Shown: positions 36,897-48,653, numbered from the stretch's first letter. The stretch: DNA of 64,000 nucleotides from Plantago major (GCA_026545765.1 CM048843.1:6740001-6804000), one strand, 5' to 3'. A program made the numbers and translations. The notes: generated by a model not told the origin, from the sequence alone.

Positions 36897-37176
36897 TACT
36901 TGTTTCTCAGAGACTTTGTGAGTCTCTGGTTGATTCTCTGATGAGTTAGGCTTTTCAGCCTTATCAATTTCTTTCTTAGTTGGAGCCTATTAGAAACATC
37001 CACTTGATTAGTTAAGTGAATTAACAAATATCTGAAAAGTAATTTCTTAGGGAATTCTCTATCTCCTGTAGTACAGGCTCAGATTCCTTAAGAGGTGAGG
37101 TAGTAGCCTCCTTCTCAGTCTCTGAGGCAAGCTTTTCAGCTTCCTCTTGTTTTTTTGTTTCTAATTCAGCCTGTAA
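36224..37176 (-). other. Small duplicated exons of the level-3 accessory gene
   Basis: Exon-like units between GT-AG introns: 36343-36224 (120 nt), 36574-36422 (153 nt), one starting at 36986, and one starting at about 37171. Introns are short, for example 36151-36223 (73 bp) and 36344-36421 (78 bp), and the two fully bounded exons are multiples of three, so they can be added or lost without shifting frame. The unit from 36986 and the unit 36574-36422 encode alignable Glu/Lys/Ser-rich segments ([13 protein letters not shown] against [13 protein letters not shown], both ending VSE.QVS), which points to tandem exon duplication. A TA-repeat expansion has overrun the end of the 36986 unit. Confidence 0.55.
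36647..36893. repeat. (TA)n microsatellite, about 250 bp
   Basis: Nearly continuous TA with CATG interruptions, inside the level-3 accessory gene. It makes the apparent Ile/Tyr-repeat frames across the region meaningless. Confidence 0.97.
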
Positions 37177-37254
37177 CAAAGAAATTTTTATAAGTAACAA
37201 GATTGATGAACATAAAATTTCTCAAGTGGATAGTTAAACCATTCAGCTACCTGA

Positions 37255-39122
37255 GCATTGTCAAGCTGTTTGGTCTCTGGAACTTGTGACCCTTCTATGC
37301 TTTGGTCTTGCTGTTCCATTATAGCTTCTTTGTTTGAATTTTCTGGTACTTCAGACCTTTCCTGAGTGACTGACTCAGTTGCCTCCCTTGTTTGATCATT
37401 CTGAGCAGGTGTCTCAGTTTGATCCCTCTCTAGGAGTTGGGGAACCTGCTTGTTTGCAGGATTTTCTTCAGCATGTTGCATAGCTGATATGTCGAAATGG
37501 AGTTCATTTACCATTTCATCAACCACTTGTGGCTGTTGTGGTTGTCTGGAAGCAGAAGTTTGAGTAGTTGAGAGCTCTTCCATATTTTTAAGTGTGGTGT
37601 TGACATCAACGTCTACCAACACTAGGTCACCACTCATCAGGGCTTCTTGAAGTTGTTTATACGTGACTTTCCCTGATGGTGTGTTGGCACCAACAACCTT
37701 TGCTATAGGTGCTTGTTCAGCAACCTGTGAGCTAGTTGCTTTCTCAGCAACCTTGGACCTTTTGTTCTTCCCCTTTGCCTTGGTTACTTTTTCAGCAACC
37801 TTGGGGGATGGAATCTTCTCCTCGTCCAATTCGTCATCGAAATCTGGAACAGAGTTATCAACAATCCCTGCTGCTTCTGCAGAAAGAGTTTGAAGTTTCT
37901 CAGCATTTATGAGTTCATCAGCAAGGCTTTCGGCAATAGTCTTGACATTTCTGAAAGCACTTTCTCTTGCTGAATCTACTTGTTCAGTAGTCGATGCCTC
38001 TTTTGCAGCATTGATGAGTTCATCTTCATTGATGAGTTCATCTGCAGCGACGTTAGGTATCTGGGAATCGACAACCTCAATGGGTGTGCCTTCTGATTTG
38101 CCAGCAGACTTCTTCCGTGAAGTTCTGGGCTTCTTGGTCGCAACTTTTCCCTCAGATACCTCTTCAGTCTTTCGCTTCTTGGAACCTTTCTGAGATCCAG
38201 TAACCTTTTTCATCATGTTTGTATACTTGTATTTGTAGAGTAGGTTACTGTTGGCAATATTTGCCGTCTCTCTGAGCTCAATGCCAAGACATTCCAGTAA
38301 GTAGCAAATTTGCAGTCCATAGCTTACTGTGGCTTTTGGCTCAGCAAGGCCCTTAACGATTTTAGGCTCAAAGCCTTGTATCTTCTTCACGAATTTCATG
38401 AAGGCGTACTTCCCCCAATTAAAAGGGTTTTCCAGCCTTTTGTCTTGTTGATTCAACAAGAACAACATCATCCAGCATTCTTGGCTTATTTGGTCAGCAC
38501 CTCCTTGTAGACCATCGAAGCCTCTGTGAAGGATACATGCCAACACATCCCAGTGGACCAAAAGATGTCTGGTCCTTATGTCAACAAGCCTAAAGTCGAT
38601 GGGTGTGTCTGGTTTGTCAAGATCACACACATTACTGTATAGTTGCTTCACACCTTCAAGGAGATCTTCATCCTTGGTGTCAATTTCAAATCCTTTCCAA
38701 GATTTTGAAGTTCAAACAGCTCACAAAAAGATGTTTCGTCCAACAGGATTTCTTGTCCTTGGACTTTGGTCTTGATAGACACTATCTCAGTGCCTTCAGA
38801 GATCTTGGAGATAATTGTGGAGTTGTTGTAAAACTCCAGAACATCCAGTGAAGAAACTCCACTGGGAAGAGCAGATAGAAAGCCCTTGATTTTTGCCTTT
38901 TCAAGCATATCAAGTACCAACTTTATGTCAGTCTGGTTTTCTATTGCGGTAACCAGGTATTCCTCAATCATGGCACCACCCCAAATCATCCTGTGATTTG
39001 AAGTCCAATGATCAGGGTCGAATTCTCCGATCAACCGATTGTTTGTTATAACTAGCACTGGTGCTTGCTTTTCGATGCAGTGGTAACTTGGATTTCTGAG
39101 AAGAAGCACGTTTGGGAGCCAT
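37255..39122 (-). pseudogene. Accessory (envelope-like) gene of the level-3 element, 5' exon
   Basis: The likely start is ATG at 39122 (MAPKRASSQKSK, basic). Frameshifts before about 39030 and near 38690 move the reading to 39109-38648 and then 38651-37255. About 600 residues: an N-terminal globular part (DPDHWTSN, LDVLEFYNNSTI, FCELFELQNLG, HWDVLACILHRG, NPFNWGKYAFMKFVKKI) resembling the 'putative plant transposon protein' ORFs found beside plant retroelements, then a nuclear-signal-like KKRK/KKPRTSRKK stretch, then a Glu/Ala/Val-rich low-complexity half. A GT donor at about 37254 fits an intron to the next small exon. It is separated from pol by about 800 bp holding a TATA-like box. Confidence 0.6.
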
Positions 39123-39906
39123 CTCTTTAAATAGTGAATTTTTTGAAAAACGAGAAAGAGATTTGGGTGAGAGATTAGTAATTATTTGCAGAAAAACTAA
39201 CAGAGATTTGCAGAGGTTGTAGAAGAGTTTTTTCTATTCTTGTGCAAGTCTGTATGTTAGATTAGGCGAAAGTAATCTCTTTTGCCAAAATCCCATATAT
39301 ATATAGCAATGTAATCTCTACAGACATATACATACAAATTAATTTTGTGTGTAAGTATCTGTGAATTGCAGGCAGGCGTGAGTAAAAGTTTGTTCGGCAT
39401 TAAATGCATAGTGGGCCCTGTCGGAATTTTAACAGTTCACGATTTACTGAGAGTTAATCTCTGTCATAAAGATCAATCGCCCAATTCATCAAGGGTCACC
39501 ATTGCTTCTTCAGCAATGATAACAATCAACAAATGTAATTGTGCCCATTTAATGAATTTTGGCTATTAGCTTTCTGAATCACGTTTCTGTATGACCAAGA
39601 ACACTGTTTGCATCTGAATTTATCTCACACATGGTATTTGTCCAAGTTTTACACAAAGATAGAAATAATACAAATTTCAAGAGAGTAGTTGACTGCATAC
39701 AGTTGTACTATTCTCTTTTGTGTTCCCCCTCACTGAGTGATCCAGATATCTGAGTACCCGTCACATAAATCTTTGAATAGCCGTTTTACCCTTTAGCCTT
39801 TAGTTTCTGGATACCCGTTCCAGATTCCTTTTCTCTGGATACCCGTTCCAGATACGTTTTCTCTCTTCTTTGATATCTTCTTCAGATATCTCTTCTCTGA
39901 ACTTTT
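39123..39906 (-). other. Spacer between pol and accessory gene of the level-3 element
   Basis: Non-coding. On the sense strand a TATA-like CTATATATATATGGG lies at about 39292-39306, some 170 bases before the accessory ATG. AGATATCTG and GGATACCCGTTCCAGAT motifs are repeated at 39740-39900. It may be an internal promoter. Confidence 0.45.
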
Positions 39907-41160
39907 TCAGTTCTTTGGTAGCTCCATTAGTCCAAGACTGTGTCTTAAGGCTAAGAATCTACTTTCTTGTAGTGGCTTAGTGAAGATATCTGCAAGTTGG
40001 TCTTCAGTGCCAATCTTGAGTATCTCTATATTGCCTTTTTCAACATGGTCTCTGATGAAGTGGTGTCTAACATCAATGTGCTTTGTTCTTGCATGAAACT
40101 TAGGATTCTGAGTTATGGCAATAGCACTAGTGTTGTCACAGAAAATGGGAGTCTTTTCTTCATTGAGTCCATAGTCTCTGAGTTGTTGTTGTATCCACAA
40201 TATCTGTGAAGCACAACATCCAGCAACAATATATTCAGCTTCTGTGGTAGATGTGGCAATTGAGTTTTGTTTCTTGCTGAACCATGATATTAATCTAGCA
40301 CCAAGAAATTGACAAGTTCCTGAGGTGCTTTTTCTATCAAGCAATGATCCAGCATAGTCGGCATCTGAATAGCCAACCAAACTCAATCCACTATCTTTTG
40401 GATACCACAATCTAACTTCTACAGTACCTTTTACATACCTTAATATCTTCATAGCAATGTTGTAGTGTGACTGCACTGGATTTGTCTGAAATCTAGCACA
40501 CACTCCAACTGCATATTGAATATCAGGTCTACTTTCAGTGAGGTATAGTAGAGACCCAATCAATTTCCTATACTTGTGTTCTTCAACACTCTTGTCACAT
40601 TCAGTATAGGTCATTTTGGTTCCAATGCTCATTGGTATCTTAGCATTCTTTTCAGAAGGCTTTAGATTGAACTTATTGAGCATATCATTTGCATACTTTG
40701 TTTGACTAATGAATATTCCATCATTGAGTTGCTTGACTTGCAGCCCTAGGAAGTAATTCAATTCTCCCATCATGCTCATCTCAAATTTACATTTCATGAG
40801 TTCAGCAAAGTCTTCACAAAGTTGCTTGTCTTTAGATCCAAATATAATGTCATCGACATATACTTGAACTAAAAGTAGTTTCCCATCATGGTTCAATGTG
40901 AAGAGTGTTTTATCAACATCTCCTTTCTTGAAACCACTTTCTAGTAGGTATCTGGCCAATGTATCATACCACGCTCTTGGAGCTTGTTTCATCTGAGCTT
41001 TCTGAAGCTTATAGACCATCCTACTTTCTGAGGGAACTTCAAAACCTGGTGGTTGCTTAACATAGACTTTCTCAGCCAGTTCACCATTTAGAAATGCACT
41101 CTTGACATCCATCTGATAAACTGTAAAGTCATTATGAGCTGCAAAGGCTAGAAAGAGTCT

Positions 41161-42277
41161 TATCCATCCGTAACGGGACGGAAAGGGGCGACGGATAAAT
41201 AGCGACGGATCGCTACTTGGGGCGACGGATTCTATCCGTCGCCCCGTTTGGCGACGGATAAAGGTTATCCGTCGCTCTGTAGCGACGGATAAAATTATCC
41301 GTCGCTACAGAGCGTTGACCAAAATAAAAAAAAAATTTTAGCGACGGATAGATTTATCCGTCGCTATTTTTAGCGACGGATAAATCTATCCGTCGCTATG
41401 TAGCGACGGATAGATTTATCCGTCGCTACAAGGCCGGAAAATTAAAAAAAAAAAATTAGCGAGGGATAGATCTAGATCTATCCGTCGCTAAAAACCTAAA
41501 AAAAATATAATATATCTCCTCCACCACCTCCTTTTCTCCACTACTTCTCCTCCTCCTCCTCCCACCACCACCTTTCTCCTCCCACCACCACCATCCTCCA
41601 CCACCACCATCTCCTCCCACCACCACCATCCACCACCACCACCATCTCCTCCACCACCTTTCTCCTCCCACCACCACCTTTCTCCTCCCACCACCACCAT
41701 CTCCTCCACCACCTCCTTTCCTCCACCACCATCTCACCACCACCACCACCACCTCTCTCCTCCCACCACCACCACCCAGCCACCACCACCAACCACCACC
41801 ACCACCATCTCCTCCACCACCTCCTTTCCTCCACCATCCTCCTCCACCACCATCTCCACCACCACCACCTCTCTACTCCCACCACCACCGCACCACCACC
41901 CTGCCACCACCACCATCTCCTCCACCACCACCACCACCCTTCCACCACCACCACCTCCCACCACCACCTGCACCACACCCACCGCACCACCACTGCCACC
42001 ACCGCACCACCGGATTAATCCGTGTACTGAATATAAAATTGATATCGATTTTATTTTTTGTAATGGGCCAGATAGATCTATCCGTCGCCCATAATCATTT
42101 TTTTTTTTAAAAAGGTCAATCCGTCGTCAACTGTCATGAATTGGGACGACGGATTTTTATCCGTCACATAGCTTCAGGGGCGGCACGATTTTCTATCCGT
42201 CGCCCGATCCGCCAGAGTCGGGCGACGGATAGTCATGCATCGACGGATCTATCCGTCACATGTTGATTTTTGTAGTG
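41161..42277. mobile_element. Level 4: CACTA-like non-autonomous element
   Basis: The right end reads, in reverse complement, CACTACAAAAATCAACATG, the classic CACTA terminus. Subterminal regions carry about 20 copies of GCGACGGATA/TATCCGTCGC in both orientations. The left CACTA end and the 3-bp target duplication are missing: the left boundary (after gagtct at 41160) runs straight into tatccatccg. The RT frame is continuous across it (LDAI on one side, RLFLAFAA on the other), so the boundaries are firm. It encodes no transposase. Confidence 0.82.
41518..42010. repeat. (CCACCACCTCCT)n low-complexity core
   Basis: Nearly 500 bp of C, A and T only, made of CCACCA, CTCCTCC and CCTTTCTCCTCC blocks. 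The Val/Gly/Trp-repeat frames on the minus strand are artefacts of it. Confidence 0.95.
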
Positions 42278-42720
42278 ATTGCATCCAGTCTTGCAACTGG
42301 TGCATAAGATTCATCAAAATGTAGTCCTTCAGTCTGGGTGAATCCCTTGGCAACCAACCTAGCTTTGTTTCTGGTTATTTCACCAGACTCATTCATTTTG
42401 TTTCTGAAAACCCACTTGGTTCCGATTACAGATATTCCATCAGCAAATGGAACCAGTTTCCAGACTTTGTTTCTCTCAAATTGATCCAACTCTTCTTGCA
42501 TTGCAGAGATCCAATCTTGATCCTTTAATGCTTCTTTTATTGTCTTTGGTTCAATTTTTGAGATGAAACATCCATAGAGACAACTTGCTTTTTTAGCGAT
42601 TGCTCTTCTAGTTCTAACTCCTTGTTCTATGGGACCAATCACATCCTTTGCAGGATGATTTCTTATCCATTTCATAATGGGTTTTGAACTAGTAGGATCA
42701 ATATCATTTTGATTTGAATG
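42278..42720 (-). other. RT N-terminal portion upstream of the CACTA insertion
   Basis: Included in pol. It encodes [20 protein letters not shown] and [21 protein letters not shown], the start of the copia RT domain, up to LDAI where the insertion begins. Confidence 0.8.
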
Positions 42721-44384
42721 TTAATCAGTATGATCTTGATGAGATACTTGTGCAGTATCTGAGATATCTGACGTATGGGAAATGCCATGGATATCTGACA
42801 CTCTTTCAGTGTTAGAGATATCTGGAACTTGCATTTCGGCAAACTCTCTTTCAGATACCTCTTCATGATGACGGTTCTCAGTAACCTGTTCTATTTCTGG
42901 AATTCTCATAGGAAATTCTTCATCATGTCTTAGAGTCATCTGGTTGTTACTAAGCATAGATTGCTTTTCATCGTCAGACTCATCCTCTATTTGAATGATA
43001 AAATTGTTTCCTTCTGAGGATCCTTTTTCAGAATCTTTAATTATTAGTTCTTTGAACCTATCTGAGAGATCATCATTCAAGAGTATTTTCTTGTTTCCTT
43101 CATAGAATACTACATGAATAGATTCCTCGATGTTTTGTGTTCTTTTGTTGTAGATTCTGTAGGCTTTGCTATTCAGAGAATAACCAAGAAATACTCCTTC
43201 ATCTGCCTTTGGTTGAAATGTTCTCAAGTATTCTTTTCCATTGTTAAGAACAAAACATCTGCAATCAAACACCCTTAGATGTTTGATACTTGGTGGTCTA
43301 CCAATGAAAAGCTCATACGGAGTTTTGTCATGGTGTTTGTTAATCAGACATCTATTTTGAGTGTAGCATGTTGTGTTTACAGCTTCAACCCAATAGATTT
43401 CACTTATTTCAGTGTCAGCAAGCATTGTTCTTGCTGCTTCTTTTAGGGTCCTTTTCTTTCTTTCAGCAACACCATTTTGTTGTGGTGTCCTTACAGAAGA
43501 TAGTTGATGTTGGATACATTTGCAGGTACAAAACTCTTTGATGTACTGGTTCACAAATTCGATACCATGTCATTACGATTCTGAGATACCTTGTCATTTT
43601 TCATGACTTCGAGCGTATTCAGCAAGTTAGGTATCTCAACCCTTGCATCAGATTTGTGTTTGAGAAATACAACCCAAGTGAATCTTAAGTAATCATCAAC
43701 AACAACCAGACTATACTTCTTTCCTGCATAACTAGTTACTGAGGATTCAAACAAATCCATATGTAACAATTGCAGTGGCCTTTCACTGGAATGTCTAGTC
43801 TTAGACTTGAAAGATGTTTTGGATTGTTTTCCCATTTGTCAAGCTGAGCATACTCCTTCTTTTCTATATGCCATTTTGGGCAAACCAACCACCAACTCTT
43901 CCTTGGCTAGCTTATTCAGAGTTTTGAAATTCAAGTGACTCATTCTTTTATGCCATAGCCAATTTTCTTCAGTGTGGCCAGATTGACTCACCATGAGACA
44001 TTCTTCGGTTGTAGCGGATGCCCAATCAGCAACATAAAGATTTCCTTTACGCCTTGCAACCAAGACTGTCTGCTTTGACTCATTGTCAATCACTTTACAT
44101 AGTTTTGACTTGATCTTGACAGAGTACCCTTTGTCTACTAGTTGACTCATGCTTAGGAGATTATATTTCAATCCCTTTACATGAAGTACTTCAGAGATTG
44201 TGAAGGCTCCAAATTTCAAATTGCCAAAACCTATGGTTGGATTTTTATCTCCTCCAGCAAACCTGATAATTGGTCCATCATTGCACTTTTTGTAGTTAAT
44301 CAGATTTGCTTTGTCTCCTGTCATGTGCTTCCCACATCCACTATCAAAATGCCACTTTGAGTTAGTCTTTAGAGTGTTCTGCAC

Positions 44385-45313
44385 AAAACAGGAAACAGGA
44401 GATTAGGTTCTCATACCAACAATGGAACCATCTGGACTAAAGAATCTTCCAGTAGGAATCCATTTTTGAATGAATTTCTTGGGAACATTCTTTTGTCTAA
44501 TAGGAACATAAGGAGGAATCTTAGTTAAATGATTGGTATCATTGTTGTTTAAAACTATTTTCTTCCTTGGTGTGTTCCTAGGTGCTTCATTTGGTGCTTT
44601 CAGATACCTGTCAGATTTCTGAGTCTGCTTTCCAGCAAACTTAGCTTTTCTAGTCAGATTTCTTCTAGCCCTGGCATTCAGATTTTCAGTGGCTTGATTT
44701 TTCTTCCACTTCTGATAATTGCTGTGAGCAATTCTAGCCTTTAACCATCGTTCTTGCTCTTGTTTGTATTCATGAGCAAGTTGTTTCCCGATGGCTTTAT
44801 AGCCAATACCATTACGAGCACTGATGTCGTCGAGATCTCTCTCATGACTTTGCTAGTCTCTGGATGATCAATTTTCTTTCCAGAAAACGTGACATAAGAA
44901 AATTTGCCAGCTCCTGCAATTTTTCCTTTTTGAGAGACATAGCACTGTGGGTGATTGCACTTCTCAGTGTTATGTTTCTTTTCAGAGACATTTCCCACAG
45001 TTTTCTTTTGGACTTGTTTTTCCCACAAAGGCTTGGTTGCAACTGCCTTTCCTTTGTCCGCAATCTTAGCTTTCTGACCGATGCTGTAGATTGTTTGGGA
45101 ATCACTTTGCTGAGCACTGACGAATGTTAGTCCTCTATTACTCTTATTCAGAGTGGTGGGACTATCTGTTTGTATGTCCAGCCCAAGTCCTCTCTTTTCT
45201 GAAGGATCTCTTAAATAAGATTGTACTTCAGTAAGAGTGTCACTAGCTTTGGCATAAGATTGAAAAGATAGCTCTTTCTTTTTGAGTTCCTCATTCTCTG
45301 AAAGAAGACCTTC
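44385..45313 (-). pseudogene. Gag-pol junction of the level-3 element, broken
   Basis: Overlapping short frames on the minus strand (45117-44741). One has Cys and His residues (HNTEKCNHPQCYVSQKGK) that could be part of a second zinc-binding segment, but no intact frame links gag to protease. Confidence 0.5.
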
Positions 45314-46917
45314 TTATTTCTTTTGAAGATTAGCCATTGCTTCTTTATGTGACTTTTCGGTCTCAGATATCTGAGCCTTGAGAAATGCATTTTCAGCATC
45401 CTTTTTCTCAGATATCTTGATTAATTGAGAATTTTCCTTTGCAAGAGAATTCTTTTCTTCTTCGAATATTTCGGCTCTAGTTTGGAACATTAGAAATTCT
45501 CTTTTGTAAAGATCAATTTCTTTTCTGAGATTTTCTAGTTCTTTGATTCCTTCTCCATCACTTTCACAAGTATAACAGGAAGTATGTGTTACCTCATCAG
45601 CCATTAGACAAGGTTCAATATTGGAGATATCGGGGAAGATTTCTTCAACCATTCCACACACTTCTTTATTCTTTTGACCAAAGTCAATTACTTCATGAGA
45701 AACACCGCATATTTCTGGGGAAGGCAGTGTGGAATCATCTGAATCCTCATCCTCAGAATCAGACTCAATATCTAGAGCATCCAGTTGAAGTTGAATCTTT
45801 TTCCTTTCTTCAGTGAGCATAGCTCTTTGACTTCTTTTGAAGATTCTTCTATCTTTCTTGTCACCTGTCTTAAGTTTGTTGAAGGCAGGACAATCCTTCT
45901 TGAAATGACCAGGTTTCTGACAATAGAAACAGATATCATTTCCGATTTCTGCTTCTTCAGTACTTGATGCTTTTTGAGCTGGCTTGTTCAGCGAGCTCTG
46001 CATATTTTTGTACTGGTGATAGTTTGAGCCTAGATGCTTTTTCAGCTTCTCTTTGGCTTTTCTTCTCTCAATTTCTCGACTGACATATTTTCCCATTTGC
46101 TTTACATCAAGAGCATCCTCAGTCATATCCTTGCCTTTCTTCTTTTCAGAAGTTCCTTGAGCAACTAGAGCAACATTCTGCAACTTCTCAGTTGTTTGTC
46201 CCCTTTGAGTTGTCTCATAGTCAACAGTGGCAAGGTGAGAGAAAAGTTTCACAGGAGTGATATCTGGCATTCCTTGGTTAAAGTAGAAAAACTTTGTGTG
46301 TTCCCATTTATGATTAAGACTTCTCACAATGGTTTTAATCTTTTCTGACTGGGTATATCTATTACTTTCACTAAGTGCAGCCATGTCACTCATAAGTGTT
46401 GTAAACCGGAAATCTAGTTCTTCAAGAGTCTCTGAGGGACCTTGTTTAAAGTTTTGGAATTTTAGATTCAAAACTTCGAACTTATTTTCCTTTGTATTTT
46501 CAGTGCCAGCACAGATTTCTTCAATCAGTTGCCAGGCCACTTTCGCCGTTTTTGCACCCCACAATTTACACCGTATGTGCTCTGGAGTAGAACGTATGAT
46601 GATATTACGAGCCTGTCCATCCAAACGATTTCTAAGGCATCTTCCGATGTCCAGAGTTCTCTGGGCTTAGGTTCGTAAATGACTTGACTGGCAGGTCTCC
46701 CGCTGGTTGACGCATCTGTCTGTGAAGACCCATCACTTTGTTCTCTGTCTCTACCATTAGAAACCTCTATGACTTGCTTGAGTTGTTGAATGACTATTGG
46801 GCCATTCTTTATTACTTCGATCATTTCGTCACTGATGGCTTCTAGGTGGAGCATCATGTTGTTCTTCCATTTCTCATAATTCTCTGGCTTGAGAATTGGG
46901 GCGTCACTTAAAGACAT
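45314..46917 (-). pseudogene. Gag of the level-3 element
   Basis: The start is ATG at 46917 (MSLSDAPILKPENYEKWKNN), a copia gag N-terminus. One indel near 46660 shifts the frame, and the reading continues to 45314. The long part contains the capsid-type segment (EICAGTENTKENKFEVLNLK; FKQGPSETLEELDFRFTTLM), a CCHC zinc knuckle (CFYCQKPGHFKKDC) near 45890-45930 for RNA binding, then a long acidic and coiled-coil C-terminal tail typical of Sirevirus gag. It would assemble virus-like particles if intact. About 530 residues in all. Confidence 0.85.
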
Positions 46918-47021
46918 CCTACAGTAAACACACTAAACAAACAAATCAAGTGTAGGTGAAAAGCAGTTAGTGGGCACTTATCTGGGATCTAGGTTCAGTG
47001 CAGAAGGCTTGGGAACCTCCT

Positions 47022-47033
47022 GCTCTGATACCA
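47022..47033 (-). other. tRNA-iMet primer-binding site of the level-3 element
   Basis: TGGTATCAGAGC on the sense strand, two bases inside the 5' LTR: the standard complement to initiator tRNA-Met of copia elements. It fixes the orientation as minus. Confidence 0.92.
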
Positions 47034-47035
47034 CT

Positions 47036-48653
47036 TGTTGGTCCAGATAACGGCAAAGTAAAAGACTGGGGGGGGGGGGGGGGTGTAGTCTTTTAAAACT
47101 TTTGTCGATAAGCACAGTTTCTCAGATATCTGATACTTAATTTCAGAGAGCGGAAGACTTTCTTAAGATAAGTGCACGTGTTTAGCAAGATAAGTGTAAG
47201 TACTTTGCAATATGAGTAAAACAAGTAATAATCTGCAGAAAGTAAATAACACAAGTCTTTTTATAGTGGTATCTGAAGGTGGCGTAATCCTTCAACTAAT
47301 TCACTTCGGTCTTTCTCAGACCTAGAATCCACTAAGATAAATGAGGTAACCTTACAGATATCTTTTCTTGATTCCTAAATACACTAGGTTCCCAACCAAG
47401 TGTTCCCCCTGAGTTATTCCCCGGCTTTCACGGCCAAGTACTTCCTTTACTCAGAAACCTTTTTGAGCTGTTCCTTAGTTTCCCAAACTAAGTACTTCCT
47501 GTGCTCAATAACCTTGGAGTTATTCCTTAGTTTCCCAAACTAAGTATTTCTTGTACTCCACGCCGTTTAAGGTGTTGGTTTTAGGTTTGTTTGTCAGGTG
47601 AGCTTCTTAAATAACTTATTCAGTTATTCAGATAGCTCTATGAATCAAGTATACTTAATACACTTTTCAATGTATGGTATCTTGTTCTCTACTGACCCAA
47701 GTCTATTGTAAGTGTTCCAGAGAATGAATCTCAGATACGAAATCTTAGTTCAATTCCTTTACAGATAACAATGCTCGTTAAGGATCAGGACACTTAGAAC
47801 TTTTGTGCTACTTAGAATCAAGAGCTTTGGTCGCAACAGAAAGCTTGAAAGTAAGTAGTTTGCTTGAGAGAGCTTGTATGAATCTTCAGTATAAGTTCAG
47901 TGATCTAAAGTGTTCAGTGTCTTGTGTGTATTCTCAAGCAGTCTAAGTGTTGATATTTATAGATGAATTTTGAGTGCCGTTTGAATAGTATCCGTTAGGA
48001 TTAAATCAAATTCAAACTATTGATATCTGAGTATAGTACTGTAGCAGGTTTGTCTTCTTCTTCAGAAGCTACAGCTTTTGTTCGGACATTTCTGTCTGCG
48101 TATTTAATGCACTGTACTATACTTTGTCCTGTAGTGCCAACGGAACTATGCAAGCTTTCTGAGGCTTTGCACGTTCTTTTCCAGATATCATCATAGCTCC
48201 AGATACCACTTGTTTAAACAACTTGTTATAATATGTTTCTTTTTCAGAAGCGTATTATATGTCCAAGGTATCTGAGTGTAGATATCTGTGGGCACTTTCC
48301 TCGTCTCAGAAACCTTTTATTCTCAGATATATTTTGCAACGTGTTTCGAAACACTTTTCTTCAAGATATCTGGACATAGGTATCTGAAAAACCCTTGTCT
48401 TCAGCAATCTTGTGCAGTCTTCAAATCTTCAAATTTGTTGAACTTTTCCTGCTGGATGCCTTCTTCTTGGTCTTCTTCAGAAGATAAAAATTACATTTCG
48501 AGACCTAACATCCTATACAAGATTTGCTAGACTATCATACTTAGTGAGATTCCTCTTTTACAGTGTTCAAGTGAACTAAGAGTACTAATCACCGTTTTGA
48601 GCTAAGATAAGTCATTAGGTTGCTGATCAAAATCTAAACAGATATTCCTAACA
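47036..48653 (-). repeat. 5' LTR (element sense) of the level-3 element
   Basis: 1618 bp, the pair of 31336-32967. A TATA box (CTATAAATAT) is at about 47953-47962. It would drive gag-pol if active. Confidence 0.92.
47953..47962 (-). promoter_or_regulatory. TATA box of the level-3 5' LTR
   Basis: CTATAAATAT in the sense strand, conserved in the other LTR. Confidence 0.6.

Larger units (their letters stand above)
39907..44384 (-). pseudogene. Copia pol of the level-3 element (protease, integrase, RT, RNase H)
   Basis: The order is that of copia. Protease FDSGCGKHMTG is near 44340, the pre-integrase HKRMSHLNFKTLNKLAKEE near 43940, integrase with HMDLFE near 43765 and NGVAERKKRTLKEAAR near 43460. 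RT runs from [18 protein letters not shown] (near 42500) through MDVKSAFLNGEL (near 41105) and YVDD (40849-40860). RNase H has STTEAEYIVAGCCASQILW near 40225 and ARTKHIDVRHHFIRDHVEKG near 40070. Lesions: a one-base deletion near 43565 at the second integrase Asp motif, a stop or frame change near 42720-42675, and the CACTA-like insertion between RT motifs at 41161-42277. From 39907 to 41112 the frame is intact, 401 codons. Confidence 0.92.
31336..48653 (-). mobile_element. Level 3: 17.3-kb copia element of Sirevirus type
   Basis: Two near-identical LTRs (31336-32967 and 47036-48653) are flanked by the 5-bp duplication GTTTG (31331-31335 and 48654-48658). In the sense strand the order is LTR, tRNA-iMet primer site, gag, pol, long accessory gene, polypurine tract, LTR. 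Copia gene order with a large ORF after pol and great length is the layout of the SIRE/Maximus (Sirevirus) lineage. The LTRs differ by an indel of about a dozen bases near 31440 and a modest number of substitutions, so insertion is much younger than level 1. It is broken by frameshifts and by a CACTA-like insertion. Confidence 0.88.

Noticed and set aside
36510..37027. Ile/Tyr-repeat open frames on the minus strand
   Set aside because: Translation of the TA microsatellite.
41456..42002. Val/Gly/Trp-rich open frames on the minus strand
   Set aside because: Translation of the CCA/CCT low-complexity core of the CACTA-like element; no start, domain or codon pattern of a gene.
32602..48530. Identical 80-codon frames at 32602-32844 and 48288-48530
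   Set aside because: They are the two LTRs of the level-3 element read on the antisense strand; the repetition is explained by the LTR pair.
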